A stretch of 64,000 bases of DNA from Lomentospora prolificans (Eukaryota > Ascomycota > Sordariomycetes > Microascales > Microascaceae), in contig JARFXM010000010.1 of NCBI GenBank assembly GCA_029532625.1, forward strand, positions 2,046,001-2,110,000. The letters are read 5' to 3'. The translations under genes were made by a program, and so were the position numbers. Below the pieces are notes generated by a model that ran no database searches, was not told the DNA's origin, and worked only from the letters and a program-made list of their open reading frames with translations. Every line of letters begins with the position of its first letter. Within the stretch, counting starts at the first letter, position 1. Positions 45,705 to 57,238 of the stretch are shown here, one piece after another.

Positions 45705-48700
45705 ATGACGACCTTTCTCGAAAACGCCTACAGCCTGGTGCACCAGGACAACACCGCGGATGTCCCCTCCGTTTCCGACCTGCGGATGCAGCTAGAGAAG
45801 GGAACCGACGAAAGCAAGGTCGAAACCATGAAGCGTATTCTCACAATCATGCTCAATGGCGACCCCATGCCCTCTCTTCTCATGCACATTATTCGATTTG
45901 TTATGCCCTCTAAGTCTAAGCCGCTAAAGAAGCTCCTCTATTTCTACTACGAAATATGCCCCAAGCTCGACTCTAGCGGCAAGCTTAAGCAAGAAATGAT
46001 CTTGGTCTGGTGAGTTGCGACCCTCGTATTATAACGTCTACAGCGGGCCAAGTCCCCTAATGCAGCTCCCCCCTAGCAATGGTATCCGCAACGACCTGCA
46101 ACACGCCAACGAGTTCATCCGCGGAAACACACTTCGCTTCCTGTGTAAGCTCCGAGAACCCGAGCTCATCGAGCCTCTTCTCTCCTCGGCCCGCGCCTGT
46201 CTGGAACATCGACACGTATACGTTCGCAAGAATGCTGTTTTCGCCGTGTCGTCCATCTTCCAGCACTCGCCGTCGCTCATCCCCGATGCCTCTGATCTCA
46301 TTGCGACTTTCCTCGAAGGCGAGAGCGATACCACTTGCAAGCGCAACGCTTTTGCTGCCCTCGCTAGCATAGATCACGACAGGGCTCTGGCATACCTCAG
46401 CCAAGTCTTTGACGGAATACCCAACGCAGAGGAGCTTCTCCAGCTCGTCGAGATCGAGTTTATCCGAAAGGATGCTGTCCAGAACCCACAGAACAAGGTA
46501 TGGCTTTCGAAGCAGAGTTGGCTCTGTATGTCAATGCGCAGGAGATTACTGATATGCGTATAGGCTCGGTATCTGCGGCTCATTTTCGACTTGCTCGAGG
46601 CCGGCGCTTCGACTGTCGTGTACGAAGCCGCCTCCTCTCTCACAGCCCTCACGAATAACCCTGTGGCTGTCAAGGCCGCCGCTTCCAAGTTCATTGAATT
46701 GAGCATCAAGGAGCCCGACAACAACGTTAAGCTCATTGTCCTTGACCGAGTCGATCAATTGAGGAGGAAGAACGAGGGAGTGCTCGATGATCTCGTCATG
46801 GAGATTCTGCGGGTCCTTTCTAGCACCGATATCGATGTGCGACGAAAAGCCCTCACGCTCGCCATGGAAATGGTATCTAGCAAGAATGTCGAGGAGGTTG
46901 TGCTGCTCCTCAAGAAAGAGCTTTCCAAAACTGTCGATCAAGAGTACGAAAAGAACTCCGAATACCGCCAGCTCCTCATCCACTCGATACATCAGTGCGC
47001 CATCAAGTTCTCCGAGGTCGCTGCTAGTGTCGTTGATCTCCTCATGGACTTCATCGCGGACTTCCAGAACGCCGCCGCCGTCGATGTTATCAACTTCGTT
47101 AAGGAGGTTGTTGAGAAGTTCCCTAATCTTCGTGCTGCTATCCTTCCCCGGTTGGTTGGTACTCTTAGCGAGGTCCGAGCTGGTAAGGTCTATAGGGGTA
47201 TCCTCTGGATCATTGGTGAATACTCTCTCGAGGAGAAGAATATCCGCGAGGCTTGGAAGCGCATCCGAGCGAGCCTTGGAGAAATTCCCATTCTTGCATC
47301 AGAGCAGCGACTATTGGATAACGTCGACGTCGATGAGAAGAAGGACGACGACCAGGTTAACGGCCATTCCAAGCAAGCGGCTCCTAGCGGCTCCCGACGG
47401 GTGTTGGCCGATGGTACCTACGCTACCGAGACTGCTTTGACCAGCCAGTCCTCGGTGGCCGCTAAGCTCGAGGCCGTCAAGGCAGCCCAAAAGCCCCCTC
47501 TCCGACAGCTCATTCTCGACGGAGACTACTACCTCTCTACCGTCCTCTCTTCCACTCTTGTTAAGCTCGTCATGAGGCACGCTGAGATTTCATCCGACGC
47601 TGCGCGCACTAATGCTCTCAAGGCTGAAGCTATGCTTATCATGATTTCTATTGTCCGTGTTGGCCAGTCTCAGTTTGTCAAGGCGCCCATCGATGAGGAC
47701 TCTGTGGATCGTATCATGTCCTGTGTCCGATCTCTCGCAGAGTTCACGGCACACAAGGAGCTTGAGACTGTCTTCCTCGACGACACTAGGAAGGCGTTCC
47801 GTGCCATGGTTCAAGTAGAGGAGAAGAAGCGTGCTGCCAAGGAAGCCGTCGAGAAGGCTAAGACTGCCGTTCAGGTTGACGATGTCTTCCAAATTAGGCA
47901 GCTTGCCAAGAAGAATGCCGATGTCGGCCTTGAGCTCATGGATGCCGATCTTGAGAGGGCCACTGGTGGCGAGGGCGCGGCAGAGGATCTCTCCTCCAAG
48001 CTCAGCCGCGTGGTCCAGCTCACTGGTTTCTCCGACCCGGTCTACGCCGAAGCCTACGTCAAGGTTCACCAGTTCGATATTGTCCTCGATGTTCTCCTCG
48101 TTAACCAGACGACGGAGACTCTCCAGAACCTTGCCGTTGAATTCGCCACCCTCGGCGACCTCAAGGTCGTCGAGAGGCCGACGACTCAGAACCTTGGGCC
48201 TCACGACTTCCACAATGTTCAGTGCACCATCAAGGTGTCTTCGACGGATACTGGTGTCATTTTTGGTAACGTCATCTATGAGGGCGCTCACTCCACCGAC
48301 ACTAATGTCGTCATCCTCAACGATCTCCATGTCGATATCATGGACTACATCCAACCCGCGACATGCACGGAAACGCAGTTCCGCACGATGTGGAACGAGT
48401 TTGAGTGGGAGAACAAGGTTAATATCAACTCCAAGTGCAAGTCACTACGCGACTTCCTCGAGCAGCTCATGGTATGCACCAACATGAACTGCCTGACTCC
48501 CGAAGCCAGTATGAAGGGCGACTGCCAGTTCCTGAGCGCGAACCTTTACGCCCGAAGCGTGTTTGGTAGGTCCTTGACCCTGTCACATTATTTTTACAAA
48601 CGGATCATGATGCTAATTATCAATGTCTCGTAGGCGAGGATGCTCTAGCAAACTTGAGCATCGAGCAGCAAGGTGAGGACGGACCTATCACTGGATTTGT

Positions 48701-48782
48701 CAGGATAAGAAGCAGGTCACAGGGATTGGCGTTGAGCTTGGGCTCGTTGAAGGGATTGAACAAGATTGGAAGTGCAGCCTAA
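45705..48782 (+). CDS. SEC26: Coatomer subunit beta (beta-COP)
   Basis: Adaptin-like subunit of the COPI coat, acting in Golgi-to-ER and intra-Golgi transport. Four exons (45705-46009, 46077-46497, 46564-48565, 48634-48782) give 958 aa, the expected size. Joins: EMILVC-NGIRNDLQHANEF, NPQNK-ARYLRLIFDLLEA and YARSVFG-EDALANLSIEQQ. The N-terminal two thirds form the HEAT-repeat adaptin region; the C-terminal coatomer appendage domain includes YVKVHQFDIVLDVLLVNQTT and ends GLALSLGSLKGLNKIGSAA. Introns are 66-68 bp. The ATG gives MTTFLENAYSLVHQDN. Confidence 0.97.
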
Positions 48783-49569
48783 GTAAACACACCGTTGCCA
48801 CATTCTAATGATGCAGCCAAGGCTGGCGAGGGAGTTGGATCCGAGTTCCAATGGGCGTTACACCAAAGAAGGGGGTAGACAGAGTTATGGGAATGAGTGA
48901 TGCAAATGGGTTATGCCTATGACTTTTTCTCCACACTAGTACTAGTAGAATGGATTTCCGAGAGATGAGGTCGGAGATGGTCTAAAATAAAACTTGATTT
49001 ACTTGTTCATAAAACGAGTCGTCACGCGCGCGGTCGTCGAGTCTCCCTCTGGACCTTCATGAGCAAGTGTGAAGGTGGGCTTGCAAAGACATGGAATGTG
49101 TTATGGTGGTGTCGGCGAGGCGGGCTTGATGATGAATAAGCACATGCAACAGGTTTCCAAGTGCCAAACTTGCCACCTGGTGTCACTTGGCATGCTCTCA
49201 GCTCGCACCTTTGCCATGACTGTGCATGTGCTCATGCTGTGTGGGTTCATGGTCTGTGCATCAGCCAGGTACTCAAGACTCAAGGCTGCTCTGGATTACG
49301 CGAGCTTGCCATGGCCAGAAGTGAAGGCTGATGCTAAAGACAGCTCCTGCGCAATGCTGGGGAGCCTTTCCATCATCAAAACACATCACTAGCATTCTTG
49401 TTCCTCTTCAACGCTACCACAACAAACCTCCCATTTCTCCCTCCCTACCTCACATAGAACGGCTGGAAAAAAATCCCATAATTGTATATTTTCGTCCTTT
49501 TGACACTCCTAGAACCCATCTCCGTTGTCCCAACCTCGCAGCTTCCGCCACCTTCCATCCTCATCCACC
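48783..49569. other. Intergenic, promoter of RPT5
   Basis: 787 bp. It holds the SEC26 3' flank and the RPT5 promoter. A sequence at 49169-49177 (GGTGGCAAG on the - strand) is one base away from the yeast proteasome-associated control element; see findings. No gene seen. Confidence 0.55.
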
Positions 49570-51192
49570 ATGTCGACCCTCGAAGAGCTCGACGATCTCG
49601 ATCGCCGCAACCAGCAGGATGATGAGGACAAGAAGGACGGAAACGATGGCAAGGGAAATGGCGACAAGAAGGATTCCAAAGGCGACGGTGACGGCGATGC
49701 TGAGATGAAGGACGCTGAGCCCGATGATGTTCTCGATGAGGAGATTCTCAACCTCAGCACGCAAGATATATTGACGCGGAAGCGTCTCTTGGAGAACGAC
49801 TCAAGGATTATGAGGAGTGAGCTTCAACGGGCGACACACGAGAAGGCTACGATGAACGAGAAGATTAAGGATAACTTGGACAAGATTGCTAACAACAGGT
49901 AAGCGCTCCCCCCCCCTTACCGCTTATCTAGACGAATAACCTTGTCGTATCTCGTCGTTTCTATTTGTATTCGCCAGATTCTGACATGCTGAACTTTTAC
50001 AGGCAATTACCTTACCTCGTCGGAAACGTAGTAGAGCTTCTAGATCTCGATCCCACAGCCGAGTCCTCTGAGGAGGGTGCCAATATTGATCTGGACGCTA
50101 CCCGGGTTGGCAAATCTGCCGTAATCAAGACCTCGACGCGACAGACAATCTTCTTGCCCCTCATCGGTCTGGTTGACCCCGAGAATTTGAAGCCCGGTGA
50201 TTTGATTGGCGTGAATAAGGACTCGTACCTCATCCTCGACACCTTGCCTGCTGAATACGACAGCCGTGTTAAGGCTATGGAGGTCGACGAGAAGCCCAAG
50301 GAGCAGTACACCGACGTTGGTGGTCTGTCTAAACAGATCGACGAGCTGGTGGAGGCCATCGTGTGGCCGATGAAAGAAGCGGAGCGCTTCAAGGCCATTG
50401 GCATCAAGGCGCCCAAGGGTATGTTGATTCTTCCAAATTTCGAAATTCCAGGCTTCCTTTAACCTTTTCAATAGGCGCCCTCATGTACGGTCCCCCTGGA
50501 ACCGGTAAGACGCTACTTGCGCGTGCATGTGCCGCTCAAACCGACGCCACTTTCCTCAAGCTCGCAGGCCCCCAGCTTGTGCAGATGTTCATAGGTGATG
50601 GCGCCAAGCTTGTTCGAGACTGCTTCGCGCTCGCCAAGGAGAAGGCCCCTTCAATCATCTTCATCGACGAGTTGGATGCCGTCGGTACGAAACGTTTCGA
50701 CAGCGAGAAGAGTGGTGATCGAGAAGTCCAGCGAACCATGTTGGAACTCCTTAACCAGCTTGATGGTTTCGCCTCCGATGACCGCATCAAGGTGCTTGCC
50801 GCGACGAACCGAGTGGATGTCCTTGATCCCGCTCTGCTCCGATCCGGTCGTTTGGATCGAAAGATCGAGTTCCCTCTGCCTAATGAGGAGGCCCGTGCCC
50901 AGATTCTCAAGATCCATTCGAGGAAGATGAGGACAGACGAGAGCATCAACTGGGGTGAGTTGGCGCGCTCCACCGACGAGTTCGGAGGCGCCATGCTCAA
51001 GGCCGTTTGCGTTGAGGCGGGTATGATTGCGTTGAGAATGGGTAAGGACAAGGTTAGCCACGAGCATTATGTCGATGCTATTGCCGAGGTGCAATCGAAG
51101 AAGAAGGAGGTGAGTACAAGCGTCGATATTCCCGACGGAATGGAGGTTAAGAAGCTAACCAAACATTACAGACCGTCAATTTCTATGCCTAA
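49570..51192 (+). CDS. RPT5: 26S proteasome regulatory ATPase subunit Rpt5
   Basis: AAA+ ATPase of the 19S base ring that unfolds substrates and opens the 20S gate. Four exons (49570-49898, 50003-50418, 50475-51109, 51172-51192) give 466 aa. The N-terminus is unusually rich in Asp, Lys and Gly (residues about 10-55), followed by a coiled coil and the OB domain. Walker A GPPGTGKT is at 254-261, Walker B IFIDE at 310-314, with the Arg-finger region LLNQLDGF ... RSGRLDRKIEF. QTDATFLKLAGPQLVQMFIG matches PSMC3/Rpt5 rather than the other Rpt paralogues. The last exon is 21 bp and encodes TVNFYA, whose F-Y-A end is the gate-opening HbYX motif. Introns are 104, 56 and 62 bp. Confidence 0.97.
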
Positions 51193-51653
51193 TTCACCAC
51201 TTGCCATGGCCATGGCCGTTGTACAACTGTTAGCAGTAAAACGCGCTCGGGAAATGGTGTTTGGTGCTTTGGCTGGGCGCGGCCGATGCAGTTAGAGGGG
51301 AGATTGGGCAAAGCATATAGACAATTGTATGACTATTCGACTTCGAAGACGTAGTTTATCTAGGTCCCTTGATGGAGAAATGATTAGGTCCTTATAAGGA
51401 GGAAGCGGCGTCTGTACTAGTGATACTCCATATACGCAAGACCAGGACACGAAGCGTATCCAGGTTTTTTTAAGTGAAATGACTGCCGTTATATATTTTG
51501 AACCGCGATTTTCTATGTTTTGAACCTCCAGGAGATCAAGTTGGTATACACATATGTATACAATGTTGATATCTTACATCCAGCGACCCTCCACCGGGTC
51601 CTGTCGTTGTAGAACAGCTTTCTCACTCACCCATCCTTGCACCATCCAGCAGG
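51193..51653. other. Intergenic, convergent 3' ends
   Basis: 461 bp between convergent RPT5 (+) and the mitochondrial ribosomal protein gene (-). It contains AT-rich sequence suitable for 3' ends; nothing else seen. Confidence 0.6.
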
Positions 51654-52682
51654 CTACTCGTCCTTCTTCGCCTCGCACTTTTGTTCGTCCTCCAGCTGCA
51701 TCTTCCTCCCCTCGAGCGAGAGCCACAAACTCTTGGAGCCGCTCTCCAGAGTATTCGTAACCCCGAGACCAACGCCCTGAAGCATGGCGACCAGCCTAGC
51801 CCTAAGACCGTCCAAGCCGCCCTCGATACCACCAACCCACTTAACACCATCAACATCAAACACCTTTCCCTCCACGCGGCCACCCACAAGAAGCAGCTTC
51901 GCGAGCGCGGCCTGCACGACGGGTTCATGGTACCCGGGCGACTTCTTCCTCAAAGGCGCCGGGAACTGACCGGGGGTAGGCGAAAGGATGGACAACGCAG
52001 CGGCAAGGTGCGGGGGCGAAACAGCAGGGAAGATCAAGGCGGCCACGGGACCGGTCATCAGCGGGGAAAGCTGGGCATAGGTGCTATCGGGATTGGCACT
52101 CGCAATGCCTTGCTCCTCGGCCCTCTTGACGGACCGGTAGGCGGCGAGCGAAAGGTCGTGCACGAGGGCGCCGTGCTTATCGGTCCTTTGTGTCTCCGGG
52201 TCCGCGGCCGCCTCGGCGGGGTCGAAGAACTCGTTGATCTTCAAGGCGACGTTGAACATGCGGGCGCGAAGGACCTCGAGCCTGACGTGGGGAGCGAGGT
52301 CGACCTGGGCGGTGTTGTTGCCGAGGGTCGTGGGCCCGACGGCCGAGAGCGCGACTTTGAGCTCGCGCCGGACGGCCATCCATTCGACGGCCGTGAGGTT
52401 GTTGTGCTGGAAGAAGAGCATCAGGGGTGCCGAGCGGAGGAGGGACGTGTAGGACCGGATGAGCTGCGCTTGGCGCGTGTCCGGGCGTCGGGCGGACGGG
52501 GGCTGGCTGGCGGGGACGTAGTCGCTCGGTAGGCCGGCCGCCGGGGCGGAGGAGACGCTCGCTTGAGGGGTGGACGTCGTCGTCAGAGGGCGGGCGAGGA
52601 GGATGTTGGGTCGGGTGAGGAGGAGCCGGGTCTCGAGGGCGCAGCCGCAGGCAAGGGCCTGCCGCGGTATCCGGGGAGGCAT
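51654..52682 (-). CDS. MRPL11: Mitochondrial ribosomal protein uL10m (yeast Mrpl11 type)
   Basis: Intronless, 342 aa. The first about 45 residues (MPPRIPRQALACGCALETRL, rich in Arg and Leu and lacking acidic residues apart from one Glu) look like a mitochondrial presequence. The body shows the L10 features RQAQLIRSYTSLLRSAPLML, FFQHNNLTAVEWMAVRRELK and LTRPNILLARPL upstream, and the C-terminal VVQAALAKLLLVGGRVEGKV. L10 forms the base of the ribosomal stalk carrying the L7/L12 dimers. The tail is charged (EDEQKCEAKKDE). Assignment to the fungal mitochondrial L10 group is good; the region is GC-rich, which gives long open frames on the other strand too. Confidence 0.85.
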   Translation of the reverse strand: MPPRIPRQALACGCALETRLLLTRPNILLARPLTTTSTPQASVSSAPAAGLPSDYVPASQPPSARRPDTRQAQLIRSYTSLLRSAPLMLFFQHNNLTAVEWMAVRRELKVALSAVGPTTLGNNTAQVDLAPHVRLEVLRARMFNVALKINEFFDPAEAAADPETQRTDKHGALVHDLSLAAYRSVKRAEEQGIASANPDSTYAQLSPLMTGPVAALIFPAVSPPHLAAALSILSPTPGQFPAPLRKKSPGYHEPVVQAALAKLLLVGGRVEGKVFDVDGVKWVGGIEGGLDGLRARLVAMLQGVGLGVTNTLESGSKSLWLSLEGRKMQLEDEQKCEAKKDE

Positions 52683-53159
52683 TGCGGCGGAATTGTATGT
52701 GGCAGTCTTTTTTTTTTTTATTTCTTTCTTCTTTTTTACAAGTAGTGAAGAGCTTGTATTAGTTTAGTCGCTGATGGGTCGGGCGGGCGAGGTGGGAAGA
52801 ACTGGCCACAACTCGCGTGAGAGAAGAGACGCTGTGGTGAAGATGCCAATTCGAGATGCTCGGAAAAAAGTTTGGAGCTCGCGACGAATGATTGGCAGAT
52901 GGTCTGTGCGCGTACCTGGATAGGACAGTCGGAGCCTTTTAAGCACACTGTATTGACACTGTAGCTCTGCAGCTGGTCTTCGACCAGGTTCACCAAGTCC
53001 GACCCAAAAGAGATGCTCGAGGTATCAAATCAGCTGTTCTCGCTTTTGTCATGCTATGATACAGAATCTAACTCATAGAGGATATATGTATGCCGTGCAA
53101 TAATAAACCGCCCAGGAAATAACCCGACAAAGTAGCAAATCATGTTAGGCCGTGTCCCC
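52683..53159. other. Intergenic
   Basis: 477 bp between two - strand genes, with a T-rich tract at 52707-52740 immediately upstream of MRPL11. Nothing else recognised. Confidence 0.6.
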
Positions 53160-55679
53160 CTACCGCTTGAAGAAGTTGGCCACACCTCCAACAAATCCCT
53201 TGATCGTCGGCTTGTCCTCAATCACAATGTCGTGCATCTTGCCGTCCTCGCCACAGCCGTGCTCGAGCCACCTCTCGAGGAGGTCATTGCTCTCCTTGGG
53301 CTTGACGCTTCCATCGCGGGTGCCGACCGTGATGTGGGCAACCTTGTTGAGGCACTTCCATTCGTCGTTAATGAGGCGTACTACCAAGGCCATAATGCGG
53401 TCATCAAAGACAACCTAGAAAGAGAGAGTTAGCGACGTGCTGCGTGTGTATACGGTTCCAGGAGGTTGGCTTACCCGCTCAACCATGACATCGCAATCGC
53501 CAAGTTTGGACTGCGCGTTGCCCGCCTTCTCTGCCTCCTCGTAGAGATCGTTATACTTCTTCCATAGCTCGGGGTTTTGTTTGCTAGAAGCTCGGTGCAT
53601 AAGCGTCACATGGAACTTGGGTTGTACCCGTCGGGTTTGCTTCAACTGCATGTAGAATCTGCCGATCTCGGGAGGCTGGCCTGCGAATGCCTTCTCTAGG
53701 ATATCAGTGATATCGCGGGTGGAGACATGCACAGCCATGTACTCAAGAGGCTTCTTCTTATCTTGCTCCTGCTGCTGTTGATCCTGCTGCTGCCCTTGAG
53801 CGCGGCCGGACTGCTTGTTCCTTCCGCCTCGGTCGGGAATCGTATGCTTGACGCTAGGCACGTATCCCATAGCAGCAGTGATGGCTTCATCGAGTTTCTC
53901 TGCACTGGGGATCTCCTTGATGAGGTTGGGGTACCACTGGTGGAGCTGAGTGACGATTACCTCTAGGTTCGCGCGGCTGCCTGCAACGGGATCTAGATCG
54001 ATAACGTGATCGAAGCCGTCGTCGGGAGGGGAGAAGGGATTGCACGGCTCGAACCTGTCAATGAAGCCCTCCATAACCTTGATGAACTTGGCTTGGTCCG
54101 TCGCCGCGTGGATCGTTTGGTGGTTATCTCCTCGCTCAATGACACGCGCTTGCGTCACCTCGCGGATCTGGTCAAGAGTCTCAGGGTTGTGCACGAAGTG
54201 CAACGCTATCAGCTTCGCGTCGGCGTGCTGGAGTTTAACATCTGTTATGATTTGCCGCCGCTCCTGCTTTCCCGCGTTATTCCTGTCTGCAACCACAACA
54301 GGGTGGTTGAGTAGTTGTTCGAGGCATTGCTTAGTGAAGCGAGGAGGCTTCTTCCCCTTGCCGGTGATATTGTCATTTTGAATATGGCCCCAGCCGAAGA
54401 GATGCACAAGAGCCTGAGCGATTGTCGTCTTTCCACAGCCAATTGTCGAAATAGGCACAAGAATTAGATCCTTGTCCACATCAAAGGAAGGAGAGCTCTC
54501 TCCGGCCTGGTTCTCGATGTTGGCAGCATCTGCACCGTTGATATGCTTAAAGGCCAAGAAATCGTCACGGAGCCCTATAATACCATGGTTCTGCACGTAC
54601 AACTTTCCGAGCTTGGGGTCTGCAGCGAGCCGCTTCCGAGCGTAGAGAAGATACTCTTCAGTGATCTTCTTGTGTTTCTTGAATTTGGGTGGCTTTCCAG
54701 AAATTAACGCCTTGGTGCACTCTCGCCATTGGCGGTACATAAGATAAGGTTCCTCAAACTTGTATTTGAAGAAGAAGTCCTGATAGGGCACCTCCTTGGG
54801 GTTATAAGATCTCCGGCATCGGATGACGAAACCCTCGACATCACGGCCGTCATGAGCCCCCGTCTCAGCGACCTTCTCGAGGAAATCTTTGACTTGGTGA
54901 ATATCTTCCATGGTGATAAGGCCGGTTTTGCGGAAACCCCAGGCGTCGGCGAACTCCTGGACCAGGTTGCTAGGATAGGTTGTAAAAACAGGGAGGTTCA
55001 GGTTAATTCCGTGAAGGTAGAGACCGGCCTTGTCCTCACCATAGGCAAGAATGTGCTCTTCGAAGGAGTCGTCGCAAAGCTCAGCGACGGCAGTTACGTT
55101 CCGCCGGCGAAGTTCCGCTGCGAGTTCGGCCTTGGTCTTTCCAACGGCTGCGAGCTGCTTCTCGATATGCCTCTCGCCCGCCTGGGCATGGCTCAGGTCA
55201 GTGTCTCCTCGCTCTCCGGTAGAGTGCTTGCTGCAAACAATCAAGGTGCCATCTTCGAGGCCCGAAATGAAAATAATGCAGCCATTCTCCTTGAGAGTGA
55301 GCTCATAAGGACCCTGTGTATTTTCGATAATGTTGTTCCATTCGGTCTCGCGGACCTCGTTAACATTGAAGAACTTGTCATAGCCGCGTACGGCAATCTC
55401 AGGTTCGTTGCGGCGGTTCTTAGTGGTGAAGAGACCACGAGCATAAGTAGGAAGATCCCGACGTTTGTAATCCCAGTCAGAAAACTTCCAAGAGTCTACT
55501 TGAATCCCATCACTGGACCCGACGACCTCAAAGGTATTCTTTTTGACTTTGAAAGTTTTCTTGCCACCGCCGGTGGCCTTCCTACCGGCCTCAAGGCCTC
55601 GAACCATGGTCGCTACTTCGGAGACATCTTGGGGGATCATAGGCGCCTTGGTCGGCGCAGGGGTAGTGCTTTCCGCCAT
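53160..55679 (-). CDS. TRL1: Fungal tRNA ligase (ligase-kinase-cyclic phosphodiesterase)
   Basis: Joins tRNA exons after intron excision and, in yeast, HAC1 mRNA exons during the unfolded protein response. Two exons (55679-53475 and 53414-53160) give 819 aa; the intron is 53415-53474. The three domains are in the usual order. The adenylyltransferase has KENG at 130-133 (Lys130 nucleotidyl acceptor), VEGFVIR at 281-287 and FFFKYKF at 302-308. The polynucleotide kinase P-loop GCGKTT is at 414-419. The 2H phosphodiesterase has FHVTL (His690, Thr692) and AHITV (His762, Thr764). A Gln-rich linker (about 628-640) separates the kinase and phosphodiesterase. No catalytic residue is missing. The intron falls between the two HxT motifs. 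Confidence 0.96.
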
Positions 55680-56564
55680 TGTGGAATAGTGAGCGTGGGC
55701 AGATTTCAGCAGTGGTTGACGTTATTGCTAGGCGGCCCTTGTTGGTTGAATGTGTAACTTCCTAGAGCGCTCCAGGCCCGACTTTTCCACGAGATATATA
55801 CCCGGGCACCAAAAGCTTCAATCCTTCGTCACTTTCAAGAGTGACTGCTGCCCGTTTCCAAATGGTGGCAGTGATAGCTCCGCAGACTTTGAGGTGCGGG
55901 CTGGGGGGGTCTAAGATGAAGTGTTGGTGAGTCAGATGTTGCTGCGCCTAGGCACCGACCCGGGGTGGTATGGACGGTTGTCTTGTAAAGAGTCAGACGG
56001 CGAGATGATCTAATTCCGGGAGGAGCAGAGTCTACTCAGGCACCGGCTTGGCAAAAAAGAGCTGGCCCAAGAGAGAACTCTTGATCCTGCCACCTACTTA
56101 CTTGATCAATGCATTGATCTCTGACAAAGATCGAAAGAGAGAGAGAGCATTTGAAGCCTTGCAGCATGAGGCGGGGCAGGAACGGTCATCATGGATGTAC
56201 AATCAAATGTAACGATTTAGTGGGACTGGGCGCTGGCTGGTGATTGACCTAGCCAGCCTACTGAGCGCTGGCTGGCCAGCGTTGCAGCCCTATCCTAGCT
56301 GGCCAGCCACTACCTGACGAGCCCTGAAAGTGCAGCACTCGTTCTAGCACATGAAATTTTTACTATTACCCCGCTTTTGGAAGAGCTCCAACGACAGCAA
56401 AAAAGCCAGCGAGGGGCCAAAAAAAAGTTTGGGAGGAGGGTAGACAGAGTTACGTCAGAGGAAAAAGAGACAAAGAACCGCGATCCCATCAGACCAAAGC
56501 ACAGAGTAGTAGGAGACTTTGATCGATTTTGTCGGCTATAGCCTTCTAAATCACTACCTTGACC
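55680..56564. other. Divergent promoter region with CTGGC/GCCAG repeats
   Basis: 885 bp between TRL1 (-) and the small ankyrin gene (+). At 56231-56309 there is a cluster of direct and inverted copies of CTGGCTGG/CCAGCC, including an interrupted palindrome at 56266-56281. No gene is seen. Confidence 0.6.
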
Positions 56565-57203
56565 ATGGTGCCCAACCCATACCTCCTCGCGGCCGATAAC
56601 AGCCCAGACCTCCTGCCCCTCCTCCGCGAGAACCCCGCCATCGCTTCCGAACAAGACGAGCATGGCTACTCCCTCCTACACGCCGCCGCCAGTTACAACC
56701 ACCTCGATCTCCTCCGTGCCCTCGTCCAAGAATTCAAAGCCGACGTGAACATCCGAGACGAAGACGAGGAAACCCCCCTCTTTGTTGTCGAGACTGTTGA
56801 AGCTGCGCGCCTTCTTGTCGAGGAGCTTGGTGCCGACATCAAAGCTGTTGGCTCCGAAGGTGTGACTGCTCGGCAGAAGATTGAGGCAGAAGGAGACTTC
56901 CCTCTAGTTGCCGAGTATCTCTCCACTAAGGAGGATGGAGCTGCCCCGGCGGTCCAACCCGCCGAGAATGCTGATGCGCTGCCTCCTTTACCACCTGGGT
57001 TGAAGCTGACCGTCGGAACGATGGATGCCGAGCAGGATGTCCCCGCCGAGGTCGACTCCGAGTTTAGGAGGAAAATTGAGGAGTTAGCGGAGCGTGACGA
57101 TTTCCATACCGCCGAGGGCCAGGCCGAGCTGCGCCGGCTTGTGGAAGACGCTGTCTTGGGCGAGGCCATCTCCGATGAACGAAACGTCCGTCAGAGGCAG
57201 TAG
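56565..57203 (+). CDS. Small ankyrin-repeat protein
   Basis: Intronless, 212 aa, start ATG giving MVPNPYLLAADNSPDLLPLL. Residues about 5-115 form two to three ankyrin repeats (GYSLLHAAASYNHLDLLRAL, EETPLFVVETVEAARLLVEE). A Pro-rich linker (LPPLPPGLKL) and an acidic helical C-terminus (FRRKIEELAERDDFHTAEGQ) follow. The size and layout resemble single-copy fungal proteins such as S. pombe SPAC105.02c and, more distantly, yeast Yar1, a chaperone of ribosomal protein uS3. That function is not provable here. It is convergent with RPP40, with 35 bp between stop codons. Confidence 0.85.
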   Translation: MVPNPYLLAADNSPDLLPLLRENPAIASEQDEHGYSLLHAAASYNHLDLLRALVQEFKADVNIRDEDEETPLFVVETVEAARLLVEELGADIKAVGSEGVTARQKIEAEGDFPLVAEYLSTKEDGAAPAVQPAENADALPPLPPGLKLTVGTMDAEQDVPAEVDSEFRRKIEELAERDDFHTAEGQAELRRLVEDAVLGEAISDERNVRQRQ

Positions 57204-57238
57204 TCGCACCAATCTGAGGGTCCGCGTATGTCTCAACG

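Noticed and set aside
51681..52532. 283-codon frame antisense to the mitochondrial uL10 gene
   Set aside because: GC-rich codon shadow; the Arg/Gly-rich product has no recognisable family.
54729..55757. 342-codon frame antisense to TRL1
   Set aside because: Overlaps completely with the well-supported ligase exon and shows no domain of its own.
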